From: JBDTVS01 sp040007095
GTDB lineage: Bacteria > Acidobacteriota > Vicinamibacteria > Vicinamibacterales > CAVVIG01
Reading direction: 5' to 3'
NCBI GenBank assembly: GCA_040007095.1
Contig: JBDTVS010000041.1
Span: 1-17,815, forward strand
Length of the DNA stretch: 17,815 bases
This document shows, piece by piece, positions 6,183 through 12,092 of this stretch. How positions within the stretch are numbered: the stretch's first letter is position 1; each line of letters starts with the position of its first letter. The notes beneath the pieces are model-generated. The model ran no database searches. It saw nothing but the letters and a program-made list of their open reading frames with translations, and had not been told where the DNA came from. The position numbers were made by a program, and so were the translations under genes.

Positions 6183-8354
6183 TCAACGCACCGCGACGAG
6201 CAGGAAGCTCGGTTGGATCCAGAACGCGTCACGAAGCTCGCGGCTGAGCTCGTCCCAGTCCCTCGTGAGGCCGCCAACCACACCAGCCACCGCCGGACGG
6301 TCGCTAAACAGCGCGGGATCTGGACAGAAGTCGTGCCAGAGAATCAGCCCGCCAGGCCGGACCACTGACAGAGCCTTCCGCGTATCACTCGCGACCACCT
6401 CTGGAGCATGGCCTCCGTCGATCAGCGCCGAGTCGAAAAAGTCCGGAGGATAGGGAGAGGTATCCCAGTCGCGGCTGTCGCAGTAGATCTGGCAGACCCG
6501 GTGACCCAATCCAGCCGTACGGTATCGATGCCCGATGAACGCGCCGGCGTCGGTCTGGTAGACGTCGACGTTGTTCTGCCGACTGAGAGGAGTGGCGCCG
6601 CGCGGAACCACTGACGGCGTCGAGGAATAGGCAGGACGCCCGTCGATGATTTCACCGTGAAGCAGGTTGATCGTCCAGACGCCCGCATTGCATTCCTCGA
6701 GACAGTAGCAGGCGCCCGTCCCCTCCCAGGTGCCGAACTCCAGATGGCGGCGCGGACCTAACTGCCGGTACACATATCGCAGAATCGGCGCGTCGTCGGC
6801 CTCCATCTTCCTCTTCGCGAGCGGCTTGCGTCGCGATTCCAGCGGGTAGTCCAGAGGGCACGAGAAGCCGAGCCGCTGGTGCACGGCATCGACCGACACG
6901 AGGTCGACGAACTGCTCCGGCGTCTTGCGGTGAGCGGAACGTCCCACCCATGCTGCTTCCCCGGTTTGCCGGAGCAGGTCGAACGCATGCGGCGCGCGCT
7001 GAGCGGCCGGCATCTGGCGCATGCTGGCGCGGCGCAGCTTGGCGATATCGATGTGCTGCAAGTCGTCCGAGAGAACCTCGTGGAGGCGGGAGATTGCCGG
7101 CGGGGCGTCTGCGGGTGGGGGCGAGAGCTCGACCGACTCGACCATGAACACGCACGGACGCCCGCCCTGCGTGTGATTCCGGAAGACCAGGTGGGCCGCG
7201 CCGTCGCCGCGCTCCCACAGGAGATTCACGTGATGGCAGCCCGGTCCCACGGCGGGTGGAATGCTCCCCAGGAGGGTGTCCCAGTCGTCGGCAACCAGGA
7301 GGCACTCCAATTCGCCTGTCTCCACGTGGGCGGTGACGGAGAGGTTCATCGGGAGCTGGACGCCATCGGCCGCGCCGTTGGCGTTGGTCAGCGGCAGGCT
7401 GATGGCGTAGGCCCACTGCGCCGGACTGGACTCCACGGTCAACGGAGAGTTCATGCAGATCCGGCCGCCATGAACGTGGGCGTGGTCGAGGGGAATCCTC
7501 GTCATGGAGAACTCCCTGCTTACCATGTTCGAGCTCGCGCGGCCCACGCGGAGCGCGTCGCGCACGGATGCGGCCTGGTTCTCGAAATCGACGGCATAGG
7601 GTTCTCCGCTTGAGCCGAGGGGCAACGCCAGGAGCAGCGCAAGGCTCTCCGATCCGAAACGGTCGCGCAGCAGGTCCAGAAATGAGGGCTCTTCGTCAAA
7701 CGGATAGGAATGGTAGTTCCACTCCAGGTACTGAATCCCGTCATGCCGTGCCTGCAAATCCAGTCCCTGGGCTGCCGCAATCCTCTTGACGACATTGAAG
7801 CGTCCGGGGTCTTCGTCGAGTCGTTCGAGCAGCACCGGCGCCGGTCCCGGAGAAACGGAGGGATGAATACTCTGGAACTGACCGCAACGCAGCAGACGAT
7901 AGACATCCGTCAGGCACAACGGCTGTCCGTCGGCGTCGACGTAGGTCATGTTCAAGTACGCATCCTGCAGGGACCAGACGTCCCGGCCGTTGTGATGCAC
8001 CTTGACGAAGGTCACCGCGTGGCTGGGGTCGTTGAGGCTGCCGGTGTTCAGAACGAACGCATCGAGACCGATGTCGCGATAGACGTGATAGAGCCAGTAT
8101 GACGCCCCGGCGCACAGCAGCGTCTGCCGCCGTGTCGAAAGCAGGCTCCGAACGTAGCTCCTCGGAAAATCGCCATGGTGATGATCGTGGGAAAGGTGGA
8201 TGCTGCCTCGCACGGACTTGCCGTGCACCGCACGCCGCAGCCCGGTCACGAGATCGAGGTCCGTCGTCAGCGGGCTCATGCCCGCCGGTATCCGCCGCCG
8301 TGCCTCGTGTGCGCCAACCGTGGTGCCGTAGGTTCGAATACCACCCGCCAGCAT
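6183..8354 (-). CDS. Transglutaminase-like / beta-sandwich / class I SAM methyltransferase fusion
   Basis: A 723-residue, three-part protein. Residues about 45-280 look like a transglutaminase-like cysteine domain: C81 in LLCAGASYWLYHVYRDIGLDAF, H112 in SHAVTFVKV and D131 in VWSLQDAYLN have the order and spacing of the Cys-His-Asp triad. Residues about 291-412 are a beta-rich domain (QWAYAISLPL at 313-322, HVETGELECLLV at 343-354, AHLVFRNHTQGG at 387-398) related to the tail of the next gene's sulfotransferase. Residues about 520-723 are a class I methyltransferase: motif I HLEFGTWEGTG at 537-547, then DSALIDGGH at 641-649 and GGLILWHDF at 668-676. The substrate is unknown, but the context suggests a surface glycan or its precursor. 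ATG 8354 has GAGG four bases upstream; ATG 8279 is an alternative that keeps all domains. Confidence 0.82.
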   Translation of the reverse strand: MLAGGIRTYGTTVGAHEARRRIPAGMSPLTTDLDLVTGLRRAVHGKSVRGSIHLSHDHHHGDFPRSYVRSLLSTRRQTLLCAGASYWLYHVYRDIGLDAFVLNTGSLNDPSHAVTFVKVHHNGRDVWSLQDAYLNMTYVDADGQPLCLTDVYRLLRCGQFQSIHPSVSPGPAPVLLERLDEDPGRFNVVKRIAAAQGLDLQARHDGIQYLEWNYHSYPFDEEPSFLDLLRDRFGSESLALLLALPLGSSGEPYAVDFENQAASVRDALRVGRASSNMVSREFSMTRIPLDHAHVHGGRICMNSPLTVESSPAQWAYAISLPLTNANGAADGVQLPMNLSVTAHVETGELECLLVADDWDTLLGSIPPAVGPGCHHVNLLWERGDGAAHLVFRNHTQGGRPCVFMVESVELSPPPADAPPAISRLHEVLSDDLQHIDIAKLRRASMRQMPAAQRAPHAFDLLRQTGEAAWVGRSAHRKTPEQFVDLVSVDAVHQRLGFSCPLDYPLESRRKPLAKRKMEADDAPILRYVYRQLGPRRHLEFGTWEGTGACYCLEECNAGVWTINLLHGEIIDGRPAYSSTPSVVPRGATPLSRQNNVDVYQTDAGAFIGHRYRTAGLGHRVCQIYCDSRDWDTSPYPPDFFDSALIDGGHAPEVVASDTRKALSVVRPGGLILWHDFCPDPALFSDRPAVAGVVGGLTRDWDELSRELRDAFWIQPSFLLVAVR

Positions 8355-8410
8355 TGTGCCTCACAGCGGAGTGGCCCACGGCCTCGACTCGCATTCTTCG
8401 TGAAGGGACC

Positions 8411-8477
8411 GTGCGAACGCCGCGAGGCGGGATGCAGCGGTCGCCGAATGCAGACGGACTTTTGCCACGGGCTGCTA
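8411..8477. repeat. Partial copy (right half) of the interspersed repeat
   Basis: The stretch reproduces the right side of the element at 4650-4853: AACGCCGCGAGG, then GGGATGCAGCG and TCGCCGAATGCAGACGG, ending CCACGGGCTGCTA. Between the first two blocks it lacks the approximately 40 bases that hold the strong hairpin of the full copy. No left inverted end is present. It fills most of the 120-base gap between the oxidoreductase and fusion-protein genes. As in the full copy, its terminal TAG on the minus strand (8477-8475) is the stop codon of the flanking gene. Confidence 0.85.
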
Positions 8478-9227
8478 GACCCCGGCGTACCAATGGAACC
8501 CGAAGTCCGAGTTGGTTCCGCCCGTGCCCCTGCCAATGCCCGCCATCGAGTCCACGACCCGGATCGATTTCACGAACTTGAGGTTCTTGTATCCGCACTG
8601 TCGTTCGACGCGGAGACGGAGCGGCCAGCCGTTGCCTCTCGGAAGATCGCGACCATTGAGTCCGTAGGCCAGGATCGTTTGCGCGTGCGCGACCTCGAAC
8701 AGGTCGTATCCCTCGTACCATCCGTCGAAGGTGTCGATGACGACGTAACGCGCGGCGGGCGTGACTCCACCTGCCGCTTCGAGCACCTGTTGAAGCGGAG
8801 CGCCGGTCCACTCGCCGATCGCTGACCATCCCTGTTCGCACACGTGAGCGGTGATCTGCGTCCGGGCAGGCAGGCTTCTGAGCTCGTCGAGCGACAGCTC
8901 ACGCGGGCGAGCCACGAGGCCGCTGATCGGGAGTCGCCAGTGCTTGAACCCGTCAGACGCGTGGCGTTGATACTCCGCGTTCCGCGGGTTGATCTGGTTC
9001 CAGGTCGGGAACGGATCCGCAACCTCGCTTCTGCTGTACTCGCGCGCCAACTGTTGGCCAGAAAGCAGCAGCCGATTGAGGCTCATCGTCAGCACGTCGG
9101 CGGCGCCGATCAGTCCGCCGCGCACGCGTGGCGGAACGAACCTCTCGCGCGAACATCCAGTCAACAACAGACCGCCGAGCGCGGGCACGCTCGCGAGCCA
9201 CGTCCGACGTGAGATGCGCTTGCTCAT
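8475..9227 (-). CDS. Tat-exported molybdopterin-dependent oxidoreductase, likely lipoprotein
   Basis: A 250-residue protein with a twin-arginine signal (SRRTWLAS at 6-13) running into a lipobox, LLTGC, with C25 as the lipid-anchored cysteine. The rest is a single sulfite-oxidase-fold molybdopterin domain: the motif HVCEQGW places C130 as the likely molybdenum ligand, and GNGWPLRLRVERQCGYKNLKFVKSI near 198-222 is typical of the family that includes MsrP (YedY). The start at 9227 follows GGAG with a six-base gap, better than the in-frame ATG at 9239. It begins 12 bases after the cytochrome b gene stop, so the two form an operon and probably pass electrons to each other across the membrane. The substrate is not known. 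No separate dimerisation domain is present. Confidence 0.9.
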   Translation of the reverse strand: MSKRISRRTWLASVPALGGLLLTGCSRERFVPPRVRGGLIGAADVLTMSLNRLLLSGQQLAREYSRSEVADPFPTWNQINPRNAEYQRHASDGFKHWRLPISGLVARPRELSLDELRSLPARTQITAHVCEQGWSAIGEWTGAPLQQVLEAAGGVTPAARYVVIDTFDGWYEGYDLFEVAHAQTILAYGLNGRDLPRGNGWPLRLRVERQCGYKNLKFVKSIRVVDSMAGIGRGTGGTNSDFGFHWYAGV

Positions 9228-9239
9228 CGCTGACTCCAT

Positions 9240-9923
9240 CTACCTCCCGGTGATCATCGAACGGACCTTGACGAAGAATCCGGCTGCCGCGACCTCCAGT
9301 ACGTGGACGACGACGAACAAGACCAGCGCCACAGTGCCGATGGTGTGAAGCGTCCGCGCCGACTGACGGCCGCCGAACAGATCCAGTAGCACCGGCACTG
9401 CCGCCGTAAAGCCGGGGGATTGCGCGATACCGGTCAGGATCATGAGCGGAACGAATACGAAGATCAGAATGAGATACGACGCCTTCTGCAGCGTACCGTA
9501 GCGGCCATGGGGCGCCTGCGGTCGTGATCGCCGGCGCAACTGGTCGCGCAGTTCCGCGCGCACGTGAGCCATGGTCCGCTCGTCGCGAGCGGGCCACATC
9601 CGATTGCGAAAATGTGTCGAGTAGAGATTCCAGGCGACGTACGCGAGGCCGTTGATGAGAAACACCCACGCGACGGTGAAGTGGTAGTTGCGTCCCCACC
9701 GACGATCGCCGAGCGCGCCGGCCTCATCCCACGAGAGACCCCAGTCCGCGAGCCTGAAGGCCGCGGGATAACCGCGATAGCCCGTGTGCCCCCAGTACAG
9801 CTCGGGGAAATCAAGGAAGATGTGGACGCCGCTCCAGAGTAGATACACGCAGGCGACGACGTTGATCCAGTGACAGATGCGGACGTTGTACGAGTGCGCG
9901 GGGGTCGACGTCTCCGCGTTCAT
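9240..9923 (-). CDS. Four-helix membrane cytochrome b subunit
   Basis: A 227-residue membrane protein with four hydrophobic helices at about 17-38, 80-101, 149-168 and 192-214. Candidate haem-ligand histidines lie in or beside them: H18, H34, H81, H193 and H207. This is the cytochrome b561 / Ni-Fe-hydrogenase cytochrome b fold, in which a haem b subunit links the quinone pool to a periplasmic oxidoreductase. The next gene encodes a Tat-exported molybdopterin enzyme, an arrangement like MsrQ with MsrP, although the sequence is not obviously MsrQ. ATG 9923 is chosen because residues upstream of it in the open frame are encoded by the repeat at 9942-10055 and are rich in arginine and serine. Confidence 0.88.
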   Translation of the reverse strand: MNAETSTPAHSYNVRICHWINVVACVYLLWSGVHIFLDFPELYWGHTGYRGYPAAFRLADWGLSWDEAGALGDRRWGRNYHFTVAWVFLINGLAYVAWNLYSTHFRNRMWPARDERTMAHVRAELRDQLRRRSRPQAPHGRYGTLQKASYLILIFVFVPLMILTGIAQSPGFTAAVPVLLDLFGGRQSARTLHTIGTVALVLFVVVHVLEVAAAGFFVKVRSMITGR

Positions 9924-9941
9924 CGACGGACATTCTACGCC

Positions 9942-10055
9942 CAGGGCAAGGCGCGACGACCGGGAATACCGGCAGTATTTGAGCGAAGAGCCACGCCGCC
10001 GGCGGGGAGGCATCGCCGTCGACTGCAGCCAGACGTTCACCACGGGGGTGGCCTA
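9942..10055. repeat. Diverged copy of the interspersed repeat
   Basis: The core palindrome AATAC-CGGCA-GTATT followed by TTGAGCG (9965-9985) matches the full element's 4725-4745. The flanking GGCGCG before it and CCACGCCGCCGG after it also align. The right end reads TGCAGCCAGACGTTCACCACGGG and then GGTGGCCTA, a diverged form of the terminal inverted repeat. No left inverted end is visible. It lies directly upstream of the cytochrome b gene and just after the relic at 10056-10344, so it could form structure in the 5' leader of the cytochrome transcript. Confidence 0.7.
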
Positions 10056-10344
10056 CCGTCCGGCGGAAACGCGATGCCGCGATGGTCCAAAAGGCGGCAG
10101 CGAACGCGATCAGCACCACGAGCTGACGCTTCTGCTCGGTCGGCAGGGTCGGCGACGACTGGACCTGCGGCAGCGCCGTGTTGACGAGTTGCCGTCCCTG
10201 GGGCCCGCCGAACATTTCCTTGCTGACGGCCTCCATCACATGCTGCGTCAGGACGCCGCGCACCATCGCGAGCTCGATGTTTCGCGACGGATCGTTGGGC
10301 AGGTCGAGCGCCGGCTTGTCGCCGTCACCGAAGAAGGCTTGGCC
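10056..10344 (-). pseudogene. Gene relic: C-terminal part of an unrecognised membrane-anchored protein
   Basis: The leftward frame has natural composition for about 95 residues: GQAFFGDGDKPALDLPND, then SRNIELAMVRGVLTQHVMEA, then KEMFGGPQGRQLV, and a hydrophobic C-terminal helix LVVLIAFAAAFWTIAA. No start codon with a credible N-terminus lies upstream, where a rightward transposase scrap takes over. At the 3' side the frame runs straight into the repeat at 9942-10055. The repeat's end TAG (10055-10053) is present but not in this frame. I cannot name the family. It looks like the surviving tail of a C-terminally anchored protein. Confidence 0.45.
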
Positions 10345-10349
10345 CGCCG

Positions 10350-10559
10350 GCCATCGCCCGATACCGTCAGGAACGCCTGCGGCATCAAGCACTGGCGCTG
10401 AAGCCCCCGGGCGAGGTCTACACGGCATCGTCGAGGCGCACCGCGACCGACGAGCTCGACTGCGTCCCACGACTCATTCGAGAACAATTGGCCGCGCGCG
10501 CTCTCCACACACGCAGCGACGAATGTGGGCCGCGATTCGCGTCATTTCCGCTGGATTGA
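10350..10559 (+). pseudogene. C-terminal fragment of an IS481-type transposase
   Basis: The frame ending at TGA 10557-10559 reads IARYRQERLRHQALALKPPG and then EVYTASSRR. This resembles the end of IS481-family integrase-core transposases, where a pattern like YNHERPHQALxMKTPAEVYxPSxR follows the last catalytic glutamate. About 40 further codons follow without clear similarity. The DDE catalytic domain is absent, so it is a scrap that cannot function. It overlaps the start of the oppositely oriented relic at 10056-10344, and the exact breakpoint is unclear. Confidence 0.5.
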
Positions 10560-10585
10560 CAGACCTCTTCGTCAGGCACGATGAT
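10556..10585 (+). promoter_or_regulatory. Possible sigma-70-type promoter for the SnoaL-like gene
   Basis: A perfect TTGACA at 10556-10561 is followed after 18 bases by GATGAT at 10580-10585, which matches four of six positions of a -10 box. The SnoaL-like gene starts at 10648, about 55 bases further on. The -10 match is weak and the site overlaps the tail of a transposase scrap, so this is only a candidate. Confidence 0.35.
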
Positions 10586-10647
10586 CGCGTCTCACTCGCG
10601 CTGGTGGGACTTGCCTCGCCGGTGCCGACTGACAAAGGAGCTCTCCG

Positions 10648-11151
10648 ATGAAAGTGCTCAGAGCGTGCGTGCTGACAGCGATCGTGGCCACGACACTTTC
10701 TCTCGGCGCGTCAGTCGCGCTGCTCGGCGAGGACGGCACGGTCCGCGAGACGAGGGATCGCAACGAGATCGAGGCGCTGATGTGGAAGTACACGCGCGCG
10801 CTCGACAAGGGCGACGGCGCGACTTATGCGTCGACCTACACGGAGAACGGTCAGTTCGGAGCGGGCGGGAACGCAACGAAGGGGCGCGAGGCGCTCGCGA
10901 AGCTGGTCGTCCGGCAGCCGGCCGCCGGCGAGCCGGCACGGGCGCCGTTGTATCACATGGAGTTGAACCACTGGATCGATTTCGTGGACAAGGACCACGC
11001 CCGCTATCACGCCTACTATCTGACGGTCTCCGGCGCGCTGGGCCGCGACGTAGCGCCCCGGATCGTGGCGGCCGGTCAGAGCTTCGACACCATGGAGCGC
11101 GTCAAGGGCAAGTGGCTGCTGACGAGCCGAGACGTCGCGGCGAAGGATTGA
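10648..11151 (+). CDS. Secreted SnoaL-like (NTF2-fold) protein
   Basis: A 167-residue protein with a signal peptide (MKVLRACVLTAIVATTLSLG, cleavage probably around residues 22-28). The mature part is a SnoaL-like domain: helix EIEALMWKYTRALDKGDGATYASTY at 40-64, then the typical GREAL helix at 79-83 and beta strands with HMELNHWIDF at 103-112. The NTF2 fold serves ligand binding, small isomerase or cyclase reactions, or structure; which applies here cannot be told. The start is well supported by AAGGAG at 10635-10640, seven bases before the ATG. A TTGACA box lies about 90 bases upstream. Its last 76 bases overlap the end of the convergent open frame at 11076-11705, whose tail may not be real coding. 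Confidence 0.88.
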   Translation: MKVLRACVLTAIVATTLSLGASVALLGEDGTVRETRDRNEIEALMWKYTRALDKGDGATYASTYTENGQFGAGGNATKGREALAKLVVRQPAAGEPARAPLYHMELNHWIDFVDKDHARYHAYYLTVSGALGRDVAPRIVAAGQSFDTMERVKGKWLLTSRDVAAKD

Positions 11152-11705
11152 TCCCTCGCGCCCATGGCGGCAGCGACGGCGGCCGCCGGCACCGCGCCGT
11201 TGTTCGAATCGGCAGACGCAAGGGCCGTCAGGAACTCACGGATCGTCGCGTCGCTCGGTCGGGGCGGAACCGCCATCCTGCCGCCCTCCGCAGCCGGCCG
11301 GGGCTTTCCGGCGTCTTCGTCACGGCTGTCGGTTCCATCAGGGCTACGTCGAGGGAGTGTCGGTCCAGCAACGACCTCCACCCTCTCGATGGTGGCTGTT
11401 CCGTTCCGCTGGTCAAAGGGCGTCGTCACTTTGATCCACCCGCCGGACGGAACCGTCTGTCGCGTGTTGATCGCCTGCGACGGCACTGCCGTCGTCAGCG
11501 TCAGCCGTTGGGCCGCCGTGTCCGCCGATACGAACTCAGCCGGCAGCACGTATCCCCACTTCCCCGAGCCGGCTTCGTCTCGGCCTACGTAGATGATCGC
11601 CTCCGTCTCGCCGGGGCGCGGCGTGGCCCAGGTCAGCCGTATCTTGTCCCCGCGTTTGAACTCGCCGACATACCGGCGTGTGGCATCCTCGCGCCGGCCG
11701 TGCAC
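11076..11705 (-). pseudogene. N-terminally truncated beta-rich protein, probably a relic
   Basis: The frame has natural protein composition from GTG 11705: VGEFKRGDKIRLTWATPRPG, then YVLPAEFVSADTAAQRLTL and GGWIKVTTPFDQRNGTATIE, down to about residue 110. Repeated AEFV(S/A) and WIKVTTP-type strands suggest a beta-barrel-like family that I recognise only loosely and cannot name. There is no ribosome binding site or signal peptide. The likely N-terminal part of such a protein appears on the other strand at 11700-11929. The last 25 codons overlap the 3' end of the SnoaL-like gene and look like random high-GC translation, so the original end is probably lost. It may be a shortened but still translated gene. 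Confidence 0.5.
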
Positions 11706-11929
11706 GCCGCGGAGAACTATGACTGGTCTGCCGAATTCGTCGCGCTCGACGAGGCGACCGGGTCGGTCACGGTCAAGGCCGGGTTACTGGATGAGACCGC
11801 CGTCGCCGACGTGAAACCGTTCAAAGCCGGGAGTGGGTCACCGCCCCCTCGACACGCGGGTCGCGTGACGAGGGGGCGATCGTCTCGATCAAACCCTATG
11901 CGGTTCGGTCAGCGACAACCTCGAGCTGA
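11700..11929 (+). pseudogene. Frameshifted fragment of the same beta-rich family, opposite strand
   Basis: From 11700 the rightward frame reads VHAAENYDWSAEFVALDEAT, then GSVTVKAGLLDETAVADVKPF. At about 11833 the sensible frame shifts by one and continues WVTAPSTRGSRDEGAIVSIK to TGA 11927-11929. AEFVALD matches AEFVSAD in the leftward relic, and KPFKAG matches GEFKRGD there. The two fragments begin back to back at the palindrome GTGCAC (11700-11705). Neither has a complete domain set, so one or more rearrangements split or duplicated an ancestral gene. The frameshift sits just before the strong hairpin at 11842-11878. Confidence 0.45.
11842..11878. repeat. Near-perfect 37-base hairpin
   Basis: Arms CGCCCCCTCG (11842-11851) and CGAGGGGGCG (11869-11878) are exact complements. 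Inside them, after one A-A mismatch, CACGCG (11853-11858) pairs with CGCGTG (11862-11867) around a GGT loop. This gives 16 paired bases and one mismatch. There is no T-run on either side, so a standard terminator is unlikely. It lies inside a frameshifted gene relic. Confidence 0.75.
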
Positions 11930-12029
11930 CGCGGGGCGGACGCCCTGATCATGATGCGTTCTGCGAGGCGCTCCCAGTCCGGCCATTTCTTCCGCGGTCT
12001 CCTGCCATTGCCGCCAGGGTGGTGGCGGG

Positions 12030-12052
12030 GGATCGTGTGTTGACCACGCGAT
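12030..12052 (-). terminator. Hairpin downstream of the kinase gene, possible terminator
   Basis: GATCGTGTG (12030-12038) pairs with CACGCGATC (12044-12052) around a five-base loop, with one G-T wobble. It lies about 40 bases past the kinase stop codon on the minus strand. No T-run follows, so termination is only inferred. The remaining 11930-12092 interval shows no gene. Confidence 0.3.
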
Positions 12053-12092
12053 CGTCCCGGGCGGTGCAGGCTCTCCGTCGACCGGGTCGCGA

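Noticed and set aside
9924..10043. N-terminal extension of the cytochrome b frame
   Set aside because: It is encoded largely by the interspersed repeat, and the recognisable domain begins after ATG 9923.
10581..11948. 455-codon open frame on the plus strand
   Set aside because: It crosses the SnoaL-like gene in the wrong frame and is mostly arginine-rich; only its last part (from 11700) looks like real protein and is listed separately.
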